DNA of 64,000 nt from Nannocystis pusilla (GTDB taxonomy: Bacteria; Myxococcota_A; Polyangia; Nannocystales; Nannocystaceae): the NCBI RefSeq assembly GCF_026626665.1, contig NZ_JAPNKE010000002.1, forward strand, positions 9,134,001 through 9,198,000. The letters are read 5' to 3'. Shown here piece after piece: positions 42,781 through 51,864 of the stretch; within the stretch, counting starts at the first letter, position 1, and each line of letters starts with the position of its first letter. The notes under the pieces are model-generated. The model had not been told where the DNA came from. It searched no databases and was given only the letters and a program-made list of their open reading frames with translations. The translations under genes were made by a program, and so were the position numbers.

Positions 42781-43164
42781 ATGTCATCTGCTGCGCTCAC
42801 GATCGCGTACGTGTCCGGTCACCTCGACCTGACGGAGGAGGAATTCGCGGCGCACTACGTGCCGCAGATCGAGGCGGCCTGCGCGGGCGAGTGCCGGTTC
42901 GTGGTCGGGGACGCGCGCGGGGCCGACCTGCTGTTCCAGCGCCACGCGCAGGCGAAGGGGCTGGCGGTGACGGTGTTTCACATGTTCGAGCGGCCGCGGC
43001 ACAACGTCGGCGAGTTCGCTACGGTGGGCGGCTTCGGCTCGGACACCGCGCGCGACGAGGCGATGACTGCCGCGTCGACGATCGACATCGCGTGGGTGCG
43101 GCCGGGGCGGGAGCGCAGCGGGACGGCGAAGAACCTGCTGCGGCGGGCGCAGGCGAGGCAGTGA
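42781..43164 (+). CDS. Small SLOG-like (Rossmann nucleotide-binding) protein
   Basis: A 127-residue cytoplasmic protein. ALTIAYVSGHLDLTEEEF, then RFVVGDARGADLLFQRHAQAKGLAVTVFHMF, resembles the SLOG/DUF2493 pattern of an early glycine loop followed by a GxARGxD motif that binds a nucleotide or nucleoside phosphate. Related proteins sense or process nucleotide signals. SLOG proteins occur in conflict systems as sensors, but no partner effector is adjacent, so that role is not supported here. It starts 70 bp after phoX with a hairpin repeat between them. Confidence 0.65.
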   Translation: MSSAALTIAYVSGHLDLTEEEFAAHYVPQIEAACAGECRFVVGDARGADLLFQRHAQAKGLAVTVFHMFERPRHNVGEFATVGGFGSDTARDEAMTAASTIDIAWVRPGRERSGTAKNLLRRAQARQ

Positions 43165-43262
43165 CGCTGCTCAGTCCGGCGCGAGGATGCGGGCAGCGCC
43201 CTCGAGTCGTCCGCGGGTCGGCGAGGGCCGAGTCAGCGCGCCGAGAGGCTGGGTCGATCGAT

Positions 43263-43282
43263 GGATGTCTCTTCGGACATCC
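43263..43282. repeat. Interspersed TTCG-loop mini-hairpin, intergenic copy
   Basis: GGATGTC TCTTCG GACATCC: perfect 7-bp arms, between two convergent genes. The surrounding 158 bp holds no gene. Confidence 0.65.
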
Positions 43283-43322
43283 GGTGAAATTCTCGGCACG
43301 GCGGGGCCTCCCCGGCCTCGGT

Positions 43323-44048
43323 TCAGCCTGCCAGGTGGGCCGGAAAGCTGCGGACCGTGAGCAGGTGGTGCAGGGCGCCGCGCGGGGTGGCGGGCAGGCG
43401 CGAGAAGTAGCGCATGGTCGAGGTGAGGTCGCCGAACACCCGCTCCAGCTGCATGTAGCGCGGGTCCTTCAAAACTTCGTCGCACAGGAGGGGAGTGGCG
43501 ACGCGGCGGCGGAAGGCGCGGAGGCGGGCGAGCAGGCGGGCGTGGTATGCCGGATCTTCGACGGTGGCGGCGAGCTCGGCGGCGCGGGCGTGGGTGCCGG
43601 CGAGCAGGGCCTCCAGCTCGGCCTCGAACTTTATTAAACCGTCGGGGAAGGACTCGAGCAATTGCAGGTCGTAGTCGGGGTTGGCGTGGACGACTTGTAA
43701 AAGATGGTGGACGACGGTGTCGCGGGCGCTGTGGAGGCCGAGCGGGTCGACCATCGAGGCCGGGTCTTCGAGGGCGCGCAACAAGGTGTGGAAGCCGAAG
43801 TGGATGTTCTTTTGTGAATAGTAGGTGGCGGCGCAGGGGACGAGGAAGAAGCGCAGCATGTCGATCGCGCCGACCATCCGCTGGATCGCGGTGGGCAGCG
43901 GGGCCTCGAGGCGGCCGAGCGCGTGCAGGTGCTGCAGGCGCCGATCGACGGCGCGCGCGTCGGCCCAGCCGCGCAGCGCGACCGCCAGGCGGCCGAGCTT
44001 GTCGCGCCAGTGGGCCGGGCGGCCCACTGCGCGGCGGAGCAGCTGCAA
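43323..44048 (-). CDS. Protein of unknown function, helical
   Basis: At least 241 residues, mostly helical and without a signal peptide (LGRLAVALRGWADARAVDRRLQHLH..., FHTLLRALEDPASMVDPLGLHSARDTVVHHLLQVVHANPDYDL, YMQLERVFGDLTSTMRYFSRL). No family is recognised. The only start in this frame is TTG at 44048. An ATG at 44083 in another frame would join as MPAEAPRLRESTLQLLRRAV if one C is added to a CCCCC run near 44068, so the true protein is probably 253 residues. It lies alone between the SLOG-like gene and the large Cys-rich lipoprotein. Confidence 0.6.
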   Translation of the reverse strand: MQLLRRAVGRPAHWRDKLGRLAVALRGWADARAVDRRLQHLHALGRLEAPLPTAIQRMVGAIDMLRFFLVPCAATYYSQKNIHFGFHTLLRALEDPASMVDPLGLHSARDTVVHHLLQVVHANPDYDLQLLESFPDGLIKFEAELEALLAGTHARAAELAATVEDPAYHARLLARLRAFRRRVATPLLCDEVLKDPRYMQLERVFGDLTSTMRYFSRLPATPRGALHHLLTVRSFPAHLAG

Positions 44049-44152
44049 GGTGGATTCGCGCAGGCGGGGGCTTCGGCGGGCATGATCGAGGGATCATGAC
44101 GCCGATCGGGCAGGCGGGCCAATCGCTGCCCGCCTGCCTGGAGCCGCGTAGT

Positions 44153-46879
44153 TCAGCGCATGGCGGCGTAGAACTTGAGGACGCCGCCGTCGCCGCTGGC
44201 GTTGTTGCAATCGACGTCCCCGCCGGCCGGCGTCTTGGTCCATGCGCCGAGCGGGATCTCGGCGTCGTAGCCGGCGTCGACGTCGGGCAGGCCCAGGTCG
44301 GGGTTGCTGGCTTCCTTGGTCGTGCGGCTGTACAGGTAATGGAATTCGCAGCAGGCGTTGAGCGCCCACGCTTCGCCGACCGCGTTGGTGAAGCCCTGGA
44401 CGGTGGTGGCGCCGGGCGGGACGAGGTTCGGGCAGGTGACCTGGCCGTCGGGCGAGGCGGTGATGCCGAAGTCGCCGCCCTTGTAGTTGTTGTCGGCGTT
44501 GCTCCACGCCATGAAGCCGGTGGCGTTGGTGCCTCCGCTGACCGTGATGTTGACCGCGCCCTTCCAGTTCTTGTTGGGGAGGGCGATGTTGGAGGTGAAG
44601 GCCGGCTTGTTGACCTTCAGCCACACGTTGGCGGGGGACTGGCGGACGAAGATGGACTCGGTGGAGATCAGGCTCAGGCCGGCCTTCTTGAGCCGGCTGA
44701 CGCTGTAGTACTGGAACTGCATCGGGTTGCCCGCGAGGTTCTCGACGTTGCCGGTCAGCGGCTGCTCGTTGCCGGCGCCGGTGTTGGCGTGGAAGACGGT
44801 CCAGCCGCCGCCGTCGGTCACCATGTCGCACCACACCTCGAACGGCGGCTGGCCGAAGCCGGGGTCGATCGTGTACTTGCCGCTCGGCAGGGCCGGGTTG
44901 CCGGTGTGGATCTGCTTGCACGACTGCGGCGGGGCGCAGACGTTGGCGACGCAGTTGCCGGTGATGCAGTCGCTGGGCTGGAGGCACGCGCTCTGGGCCG
45001 GGCACTTGCCGCACGTTCCGCCGCCGCAGTCGACGTCGGTCTCGGCGCCGCTCTTGATGCCGTCGTCGCAGGCGGGCGGCTTGCACAGGTGGGTGCAGGT
45101 GTCGCTGTCGATCTGGTTGCCGTCGTCGCACTGCTCCTGGCCGGCCCACACGTGGCCGTCGCCGCACCCCGCGTTGATGCAGCCGTTGAGGCAGGCGTCG
45201 GTCTGCAGCTGGTTGCCGTCGTCGCACTGCTCCTGGCCGGCCCACACGAAGCCGTCACCGCACCCGGCGTCCTTGCAGGTGTCGAGGCAGGCGTCGGTGT
45301 TCGACATGTTGCTGTCGTCGCACTCCTCCATGTTGGAGGGCTGGACGAAGCCGTCGCCGCAGTCGGGCAGGTTGCAGGCGAGGGTGCACTGGCCGAGGTT
45401 GTCGTTGAGGTCGCCGAGGTCGCACTGCTCGGTGCCCTGCTCGAAGCCGTCGCCGCAGGTGGCGAACTTGCAGACGTTGGTGCAGGCGTCGTTGTTGCTC
45501 TGGTTGCCGTCGTCGCAGGCCTCGCCGGGGCCGACGTCGGCGTCGCCGCAGAAGTTGGCGGAGCAGTCGGCCTTGCAGGCCTGGCCGGGGCCGTTGTTGG
45601 CGCCGTCGTCGCATTGCTCGACGTTGGCGTGGATCAGGCCGTCACCGCAGGCGGCGGAGAGGCAGGCGAGGGTGCAGTCGCCGCTGTCGCTGTTGTTCGC
45701 GCCGAGGTCGCACTCCTCGCCGAGGCTCGGCTGCTCGAAGCCGTCGCCGCAGTCGGGGAAGGCGCAGTTGTCGGTGCAGCCGTCGTCGGGGTCGCCGTTG
45801 GCGCCGTCGTCGCAGGCCTCGCCGAAGTCGAGGACCTCGTTGCCGCACTCCTCGAGGCCGCAGATGGCGTTGCAGCCGTCGCCGTTGTCGAGGTTGCCGT
45901 CGTCGCAGGCCTCCTCCGGGCCCTGGTCGCCGTCGCCGCAGACGTTGAGCTGACACTGGGCGTTGCAGGCCTTGCCGGGGCCGTTCTCGGCCCCGAGGTC
46001 GCACTCCTCGGTGCCGCCGCCGCTGCTCCACACGTGGCCGTCGCCGCAGGTGGCGGCCTTGCAGGTGGTGGTGCAGTCGGCGTCGTCGGCGTTGTCGGTG
46101 CCGTCGTCGCACTCCTCGCCGACGCCGGCCTGGATGAAGCCGTCGCTGCAGGCGGCGTTGGTGCAGGTCTCGGTGCAGAGGTCGGTGTTGTCGGCGTTGC
46201 CGTCGTCGCACGCCTCGGTGGCCGCGACGATCGCGTCGCCGCAGGTCGCAAGGGCGCAGGCGTTGGTACAGTCGTCGTTATCGTTGTCGTTGCCGTCGTC
46301 GCAGCCCTCGCCCGGGCCGACGGCACCGTCGCCGCAGACGTTGTCGGTGCAGTCGGCCTTGCAGCTGTTCATGTCGCCGTTGCCGGCGCCGTCGTCACAC
46401 TCCTCGCCGGGGCCGACGTCGCCGTCGCCGCAGGCTTGGGTCTGACACTCGGCGTTGCAGGCCTTGCCGGGGCCGTTCTCCCGCCCGTCGTCGCAGGCCT
46501 CGCCGTCCTCGACGATGCCGTTGCCACACTCGGCGACCGGACCGCCGGTGGTGGTCGTGGTGTCGGTGTCGCCGTCGGTGGTGGTCGAGGTGGTGGTGCC
46601 CTGCGTGGTGGTCAGCGGGTCGGTGGTCGCGGTCGTGTCGGTCGTGTCGGTGGAGGTCGTGGTCGACGTCGGGCTCGTGGTGGTCGGCAGCGAGGTGGTC
46701 GGGACGCCCGTGGTCGGGTCGGGGCCGGTGGTCGGGCCGCCGGTCGTGGTCTGTTGCGACGTCGTGCTCTCGGTCGTGGTGTCGGTATTCGCAGTGTCCG
46801 TCGTCGTGGCGGTCGAGTCGGAGCACGCCGTCAAGTACACGCAGGTCGCCAAGCCAAAGATAAACCTCAAGCCCTTCAT
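44153..46879 (-). CDS. Giant Cys-rich repeat lipoprotein with fibrinogen-like C-terminal domain
   Basis: A 908-residue surface lipoprotein. Its lipobox is CVYLTACSD, followed by a Thr/Ser-rich linker (about residues 25-115). About 14 cysteine-rich repeats follow (CGDG..., EECDDG/EQCDDG/EACDDG, DACTNVC-like halves), to about residue 640. A short bridge CDDGIKSGAETDVDCGGGTCGKC, a known partner of these repeats, precedes the C-terminal region SCKQIHTGNPALPSGKYTIDPG...FEVWCDMVTDGGGWTVF, the start of a fibrinogen-related domain. Such domains bind glycans or proteins, so an adhesin or surface-recognition role is inferred. ATG 46879 is preferred over TTG 46888. Confidence 0.88.
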   Translation of the reverse strand: MKGLRFIFGLATCVYLTACSDSTATTTDTANTDTTTESTTSQQTTTGGPTTGPDPTTGVPTTSLPTTTSPTSTTTSTDTTDTTATTDPLTTTQGTTTSTTTDGDTDTTTTTGGPVAECGNGIVEDGEACDDGRENGPGKACNAECQTQACGDGDVGPGEECDDGAGNGDMNSCKADCTDNVCGDGAVGPGEGCDDGNDNDNDDCTNACALATCGDAIVAATEACDDGNADNTDLCTETCTNAACSDGFIQAGVGEECDDGTDNADDADCTTTCKAATCGDGHVWSSGGGTEECDLGAENGPGKACNAQCQLNVCGDGDQGPEEACDDGNLDNGDGCNAICGLEECGNEVLDFGEACDDGANGDPDDGCTDNCAFPDCGDGFEQPSLGEECDLGANNSDSGDCTLACLSAACGDGLIHANVEQCDDGANNGPGQACKADCSANFCGDADVGPGEACDDGNQSNNDACTNVCKFATCGDGFEQGTEQCDLGDLNDNLGQCTLACNLPDCGDGFVQPSNMEECDDSNMSNTDACLDTCKDAGCGDGFVWAGQEQCDDGNQLQTDACLNGCINAGCGDGHVWAGQEQCDDGNQIDSDTCTHLCKPPACDDGIKSGAETDVDCGGGTCGKCPAQSACLQPSDCITGNCVANVCAPPQSCKQIHTGNPALPSGKYTIDPGFGQPPFEVWCDMVTDGGGWTVFHANTGAGNEQPLTGNVENLAGNPMQFQYYSVSRLKKAGLSLISTESIFVRQSPANVWLKVNKPAFTSNIALPNKNWKGAVNITVSGGTNATGFMAWSNADNNYKGGDFGITASPDGQVTCPNLVPPGATTVQGFTNAVGEAWALNACCEFHYLYSRTTKEASNPDLGLPDVDAGYDAEIPLGAWTKTPAGGDVDCNNASGDGGVLKFYAAMR

Positions 46880-46992
46880 GTTCTCCAAGCCTCCAGCGAG
46901 GCGACGCTACCACGGGCGATCGTCTAGCAGCAACGCGAGCGCGCGCTCGCAAGCGCGCGAGCATCTTCCGGGCGCGAAAGGTCGACGGCGAA

Positions 46993-49308
46993 TCATTGCG
47001 CGGCGAGCGGTGTGAAGCTCCGTCGCGCGGCGATCAAATCACCCCATTGATAGGGCACGGCCCACTCGGGGCGGGCGCTCGCAGGGGCGTCGGGCGCGAG
47101 CCCGGGCGCGAGGTCGACGATCGTCCACGGCGCGGCGGTGGTGATGTCTGCGACGACCTCGACGCCCTCGGCCGGGCAGCCGAAGACGGTGACGATGCGG
47201 GTGTCCGAAGGACCAGGTCGCAGCGCCGTCACGTCGAGGACACGGCCGCCGACGCGGAGGGTGGCGACGGCGCCGCCGGGGATCACGAGCATGGAGGCGA
47301 GCGCGCCGGGGCGGGCCCGCAAGGTCATGGTCGCGCGACCGGGCGGGTCGCCCTCGGCCGGTGCGCGCAGCTCGAGGCGCGGGCCGGCGTCGCCGAGCAG
47401 GGCCGCGGGCGCCGAGGGGACGGCGCGGCTCGACCACGGCAGCAGCGGGCGCGGCTCGTCCCACGCGAGAGCGGCGGCGAGCGGCTCCGGCACACCGGCC
47501 GGGGCCTCGACGACGTGCCACGCGCGGCCGGCGTCGAGGTCGGTGAGGTGGACGAGGTTGGCCCTGGCCGGGTGGTCGATGTCGTGGCGCGGGGCGACCG
47601 CGGCGAGGCTGACGGCGAGGATGGCGACCAGCGCGAAAGACCATGTCCAGAGAGACAGGGTCTTTTCGCCAGGTTCCTCGGCGCAGGTGGGGAGCAGGGC
47701 GGTGCACAGCCAGCCGACTGTGGCGCCGACGAGCGGCGCGGACAGGCCGAGGGCCTCGACCAGCGCCGGGGCGAGCGGGGCCCAGACGGCGACCGCGAGC
47801 AAGGCGGCGGCGATCGGGGCGAGGCGCGAGGCGGGGGCGAGGGCGGCGAGGACGGCGGGGGCGAGCAGCAAGATCGCGGCGCCGGGGATCTGCGTGGCCA
47901 CGAGGAGGCCGAGGCCGGTCCACAGCGACCCGGTGACGAGCGACTGGGCGAGCGGGCCGGCGCGGCGGACGAGCGGGCGCGCAGCGGCGAGGGCGGCGGC
48001 GAGGGCGGCGGCGGCGAGGCCGAGCAGAGCCGTCGAAGTGGAGGCGCACCAGGGGCCGAGCGGGCGGGTGAGGGCCTCGGCGGAGAAGAGGAGGATGGTG
48101 GCGGCGGCGACTGCGGCGAGGACTGCGACGAACGGGGCGGCGAGGGCCAGCAGGACGGCGCGGACGGACAGCTCGCGGCGGCGCAGGATTGCGGTGACGA
48201 GCAGCGCGAGCAGGGCGGCGGCGGCCAGCGGGACGTCGAGCCAGGCGGGCCAGCGCAGCAGGACGAGGCCGAGCAGGTCGACGTAGTGGGCGTTGTGCGG
48301 GGCCGGCGGCGGCAGATCGGTGGCCAGCAGGTTGCGCGCGGTGGCGAGGACGGCGGCGCCCTGCTGTTGCACGCTGCCGAGGTCGAGGTGGGCGAGGTCG
48401 TCGCGCGGGGTGTGGTAGCGCAGCACGCCGCCGATGAACGCGAAGTTCATGCCCTGAAGGCCATGTTCCTTGAGGACGGTGAGATCGGTGTCGTTGGGCA
48501 GGCGGCGGTAGATCTCGTAGGACAGCGACAGGGCGTTCGCGCCGGCGCCGGCGAAGGCGGCGATCAGGGCGCTGTTGCCGTCGCTGGTCTCGAACATGCT
48601 GGAGGCGCCGGTGGTGCCGCGGGCCTCGAGGTTGAGGACGACGCCGATCTCGCGGGCGCGCGGGTGCTCGGCGAAGGCGCGCATGCCGAGCAGGCCGGCC
48701 TCCTCGCCGTCGGTGAACACCAGCGCCAGCGGAGGGCGGCGCGGGAACGGGAGCAAGATCTGCAGCAGCTCGAGCGCGGTCGCGACCCCGTGGCCGTCGT
48801 CCGCCGCGCCCGGGCCGGCGCCGACCGAGTCGTAGTGCGAGGTGATCGCCAGGGCCGGGCCGGCGACCTGTCCCGGGAGCCAGACGATCACGTTGGTGAC
48901 CGGGGCACAGTTGCCGCCGCTGCTGCAGGCGAAGCCGCGCTGCTCCTCGGGCTCGGTGCCGAGGGCGCGCAGGCGGGCGACCAGGCGCGCGCGGACGGCC
49001 TCGTTGGCGGCCGAGGCGACCGGGTGCGGGCGCTCGTCGCCGAGCAGCCGGACGAGTTCGTCGCGGGCGCGGGCGGCCGAGAAGGTCTCGCGGGGCGCGT
49101 CCGGGCCGGCGGGCGCGGGCGGCTGGCTGCGCACGAGGGCGAGGGTGGCGACGCCGAGGCAGGCCGCGAGGACGACGTGACGGAGGCGGCGCGGGGACAC
49201 GGCGGTGCGCGCAGGATAGCGCACCGCCGCCACGGACGGCGGGCTCGGCGCGGAGCGAGGGGCCTCGGCGAGGGCAGCTTCGCGGAGGTCGCGGATCGGC
49301 GAGGCCAC
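46993..49308 (-). CDS. Membrane M28-family zinc metallopeptidase
   Basis: A 771-residue protein with an N-terminal helix (LRHVVLAACLGVATLALV), an extracytoplasmic peptidase domain, then at least six more helices and a soluble C-terminal domain. The layout resembles ERMP1/Pff1-type M28 peptidases. Zinc and catalytic residues are visible in ITSHYDSVGAGPGAADDGHG, VFTDGEEAGLLG, LNLEARG and YHTPRDDLAHLD. It probably removes N-terminal residues from peptides outside the cytoplasm. It is followed by a fully different gene cluster and appears monocistronic. Confidence 0.9.
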   Translation of the reverse strand: MASPIRDLREAALAEAPRSAPSPPSVAAVRYPARTAVSPRRLRHVVLAACLGVATLALVRSQPPAPAGPDAPRETFSAARARDELVRLLGDERPHPVASAANEAVRARLVARLRALGTEPEEQRGFACSSGGNCAPVTNVIVWLPGQVAGPALAITSHYDSVGAGPGAADDGHGVATALELLQILLPFPRRPPLALVFTDGEEAGLLGMRAFAEHPRAREIGVVLNLEARGTTGASSMFETSDGNSALIAAFAGAGANALSLSYEIYRRLPNDTDLTVLKEHGLQGMNFAFIGGVLRYHTPRDDLAHLDLGSVQQQGAAVLATARNLLATDLPPPAPHNAHYVDLLGLVLLRWPAWLDVPLAAAALLALLVTAILRRRELSVRAVLLALAAPFVAVLAAVAAATILLFSAEALTRPLGPWCASTSTALLGLAAAALAAALAAARPLVRRAGPLAQSLVTGSLWTGLGLLVATQIPGAAILLLAPAVLAALAPASRLAPIAAALLAVAVWAPLAPALVEALGLSAPLVGATVGWLCTALLPTCAEEPGEKTLSLWTWSFALVAILAVSLAAVAPRHDIDHPARANLVHLTDLDAGRAWHVVEAPAGVPEPLAAALAWDEPRPLLPWSSRAVPSAPAALLGDAGPRLELRAPAEGDPPGRATMTLRARPGALASMLVIPGGAVATLRVGGRVLDVTALRPGPSDTRIVTVFGCPAEGVEVVADITTAAPWTIVDLAPGLAPDAPASARPEWAVPYQWGDLIAARRSFTPLAAQ

Positions 49309-49431
49309 CGGTGCGGGCCGAGGGAGGGCGGAGCCGGGCGGGCCGAGCGAAGTCGGGGAATCGAACGCGAGACGCGAGCGAGGAGCGGGGGCTCCTGCTC
49401 GCGTCTTCAGTGTCGTCAGGGACGGGCTGGA

Positions 49432-49908
49432 TTACCAGCGGCCGCCGCCGCCGCCGCCGCCGCGGCCGCCACGGTCGCCGCCACGGCCACCGCCGCCGCG
49501 GCCGCCGCCGCCGCCGCCGCCGAAGCCGCCACGACCGCCGCCGCCGCCGCCGAAGCCACCACCGCCGCCGCCGCCGCCGAAGCCGCCGCGGCCGCCACCA
49601 CCACCACCGCCGCCGAAGGAGCGGTTACCACCGCCGCCGCCGCCGCCACCCGGGCGATCGCGGCGCTCTTCGGCCTCGTTCACGCGGAGCGGGCGGCCGT
49701 CGAGCATCTGGCCGTTGAGGCTCTCGGTGGCGCGCTTGGCGGCCTCGTCGTCGGCCATCGCCACGAAGGCGAAGCCGCGGGAGCGACCGGTGTCACGGTC
49801 GAGGACGAGGCGGATCTCGGCGATCTCGCCGAAGTCTGCGAAAACTTGCTGGAGGTCCTCCTCGGTGGTCTGGAAGGACAGGTTACCTACGAACAGTCGG
49901 TTGCTCAT
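49432..49908 (-). CDS. Glycine-rich RRM RNA-binding protein
   Basis: A 158-residue cytoplasmic protein. One RNA-recognition motif (residues 3-82) has RNP2 LFVGNLS and RNP1 RGFAFVAM. The tail (about residues 85-158) is almost only glycine with Arg, Phe and Asp interruptions (GGRGGF, RGGDRGG), an RGG-like low-complexity tail encoded by GCC-type repeats on the plus strand. Such proteins in cyanobacteria, plants and myxobacteria are cold-induced RNA chaperones. The long leader to 50130 would fit post-transcriptional control (inference). Confidence 0.93.
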   Translation of the reverse strand: MSNRLFVGNLSFQTTEEDLQQVFADFGEIAEIRLVLDRDTGRSRGFAFVAMADDEAAKRATESLNGQMLDGRPLRVNEAEERRDRPGGGGGGGGNRSFGGGGGGGGRGGFGGGGGGGGFGGGGGGRGGFGGGGGGGRGGGGRGGDRGGRGGGGGGGRW

Positions 49909-50200
49909 GTGCGTCGTCTCGTGCGTGCGGCTCGTGGGCGCTCTCGCCCCGTGTTCACACCCCGACCGCCGTGGGAGCCGCGCCACGATGGTCAGCGTCG
50001 CCGGAGACAAGGACCGATACAAACTCAGAGACGAGCGTGCAAATGAGCCGAGTGCCAGAAACGTTTGTGCGCGCGTGGGATACCACGAGGTTCGCGGGCG
50101 CGCAACGAAGCGGGGGACGGGCCGGCGCACGCCGCGGGGGTGAACGGTGGTGCACGGCCGTTCGCTGCCTCGCCGGGCCAGCGGACCCGGGCGTGAGGGT

Positions 50201-51802
50201 TCAGTCGGCGAGGGTGGTGTCCAGCTCGCGCTCCTCGTCGAGCACGGCCAGGACGTCGACCTCGGGGCGGATTTTGTCGTACAGGTCGGGGAAGGCGGCC
50301 GAGGCGCCGTAGCGCTCGCGGACCTGGCGGTACAGCCGGAGGTCGAACATGACCTCGAATTCCTCGCGGGTCATGAAGGTGTCGGCGTAGAGGAACGGGA
50401 AGCCGCGCACGCTGGCGGTGAACGCCTCCATGGCCCGCATCGCGTGGACCGTCTTGAACGGCAGGCCGCGCTGGATCGGCCCGGGCACCCCGTAGACCCC
50501 GAGGTCGAAGTACATCGCGTAGTCCTTGCCGGGCACGATGTCCTCGGGGAACGGGCGCGGCAGCTGGCCGCCGGCCTCGCCGTGGTCGTACACCCGCGAC
50601 GGGTACAGCAAGATCGGGAACATCTCGAACCGCTCGTCCACGAGGTCGATCGCGCGCTTCATCGCGCTCATCGGCAGGACGATGTCCTGGAACACCTGCA
50701 TGGTGAAGGTCATCTTGCGCACCGCAGGGGTGGTCGAGAACTTCAAGAAGGCGATCCGCGGCGGCATCATCCACCCGAGCAGGGCGCGGAACAGCGGGTG
50801 GTTGCCCTCCGGGATCATGTGCGCCACCACCCAGAAGATGCTGCGGTTGTGGCGGAGGATGTAGTCCTGCAGCGGGATGTACTCGTCGCCGCCGCGCTCG
50901 GCGAACGTCTCGACGTGCTTGTAGAACCACGGCTTGTACCAGCGGCCGACGTGGTTGATCTTGGCCCGCTCGGCCGGACCCTCCGGCTCGTCGGCGAAGT
51001 CGCCGCACATGATCACCGCGCGGTCCTTGGCGTAGACGGTGGCCTCGAGGAAGTGCGGCGCGTCGTCGGCGTTGGCGAGGCGGTACATCTCGTCGCAGTA
51101 GCCCTGCTGCGAGTGGACCGGGACGTAGCGCATGTGCACGTACTTCTTGATCGGGACGACGGCGAGCTCGACGCCGACCAGCAGGCCGAGGGTGCCGTGC
51201 GACCAGCCCATGGCGCGGAACAGGTCAGGGTGGCTGTCCTTCGTCACGCGCACGAGGCTGCCGTCGGCCAGCACGACCTCGTAGGCGACCACGGTCTCGA
51301 ACAACATGCCGACCTTGTGCGAGTGCGTGGTCATGCCGGCGGCCAGGGCGAGGCCGCCGATGGTGGCGTCGGCGATCTCGAGGTGGACCGCCAGCATGTA
51401 GCCGCGCTGCGCCAGGAAGCGCATGGCCTGGCCGACGGTGACGAACGGCTCGACGCGGACGGTCCGCGCCTGCTCGTCGAGGCCGAGCACGTCGCGCAGC
51501 GCGCCCATGCGCACCTTGTGCCAGGTGTGCTTGGGCTCGAAGCGGGTCGAGAGGTTCATCCACGTGCGCCGGTCGGTGCACATCGGCTTGCGCTCGTTCG
51601 CCGGCTGGCTGGCCCAGCGCCGCACCTGCTCCTGGATCTCCCGCACCTTCTCGTCGTGGCGCTCGGGCGCCGCGCCGAGCAGCTCGTAGGCCCGCGCCCG
51701 CGCCCGCAGGACGGCGTCGAAGACGAAGCCGACCGGCAGGCCGACGCCGACCAGCAGCAGCGAGCGGTACTTGGTGAGGAGGTCGACGAGCTTCTGGCGC
51801 AT
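50201..51802 (-). CDS. Delta24-sterol reductase (DHCR24-like), FAD-dependent
   Basis: A 533-residue FAD-linked oxidoreductase that resembles 24-dehydrocholesterol reductase along its whole length. It has an N-terminal membrane segment (YRSLLLVGVGLPVGFVFDAVL), then the PCMH-type FAD domain: RRWASQPANERKPMCTDRRTW, VRVEPFVTVGQAMRFLAQRGYMLAVHLEIADATIGGLALAAGM, THSHKVGML, and WSHGTLGLLVGVELAVVPIKKYV. The reaction would reduce the side-chain C24-C25 double bond of sterols such as lanosterol or desmosterol. Nannocystis is known to make sterols, so this fits. No other sterol gene (squalene epoxidase, cyclase, C14 demethylase) is visible here. Confidence 0.9.
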   Translation of the reverse strand: MRQKLVDLLTKYRSLLLVGVGLPVGFVFDAVLRARARAYELLGAAPERHDEKVREIQEQVRRWASQPANERKPMCTDRRTWMNLSTRFEPKHTWHKVRMGALRDVLGLDEQARTVRVEPFVTVGQAMRFLAQRGYMLAVHLEIADATIGGLALAAGMTTHSHKVGMLFETVVAYEVVLADGSLVRVTKDSHPDLFRAMGWSHGTLGLLVGVELAVVPIKKYVHMRYVPVHSQQGYCDEMYRLANADDAPHFLEATVYAKDRAVIMCGDFADEPEGPAERAKINHVGRWYKPWFYKHVETFAERGGDEYIPLQDYILRHNRSIFWVVAHMIPEGNHPLFRALLGWMMPPRIAFLKFSTTPAVRKMTFTMQVFQDIVLPMSAMKRAIDLVDERFEMFPILLYPSRVYDHGEAGGQLPRPFPEDIVPGKDYAMYFDLGVYGVPGPIQRGLPFKTVHAMRAMEAFTASVRGFPFLYADTFMTREEFEVMFDLRLYRQVRERYGASAAFPDLYDKIRPEVDVLAVLDEERELDTTLAD

Positions 51803-51827
51803 GATGTTTTAAGGGGCAGGTGCGGAG

Positions 51828-51864
51828 GGACAGGTTCGATGGGACATGGCCGAAGCGACAGGCT
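51828..51864. repeat. Cluster of mini-hairpin half-sites between the sterol reductase and esterase genes
   Basis: GGGACAGGT, then GGGACATGG, then GCGACAGG occur within 40 bp, all as right-arm units. They have no obvious pairing left arm in the same stretch. Confidence 0.4.

Noticed and set aside
44600..46500. Periodic short repeats resembling a CRISPR array or satellite DNA
   Set aside because: The period encodes CGDG...CDDG protein repeats in frame, spacers are not unique sequences, and no cas genes are present.
49440..49640. GCC/CCG trinucleotide repeat tract
   Set aside because: It is the coding sequence of the glycine-rich tail of the RRM protein, not a separate microsatellite element.
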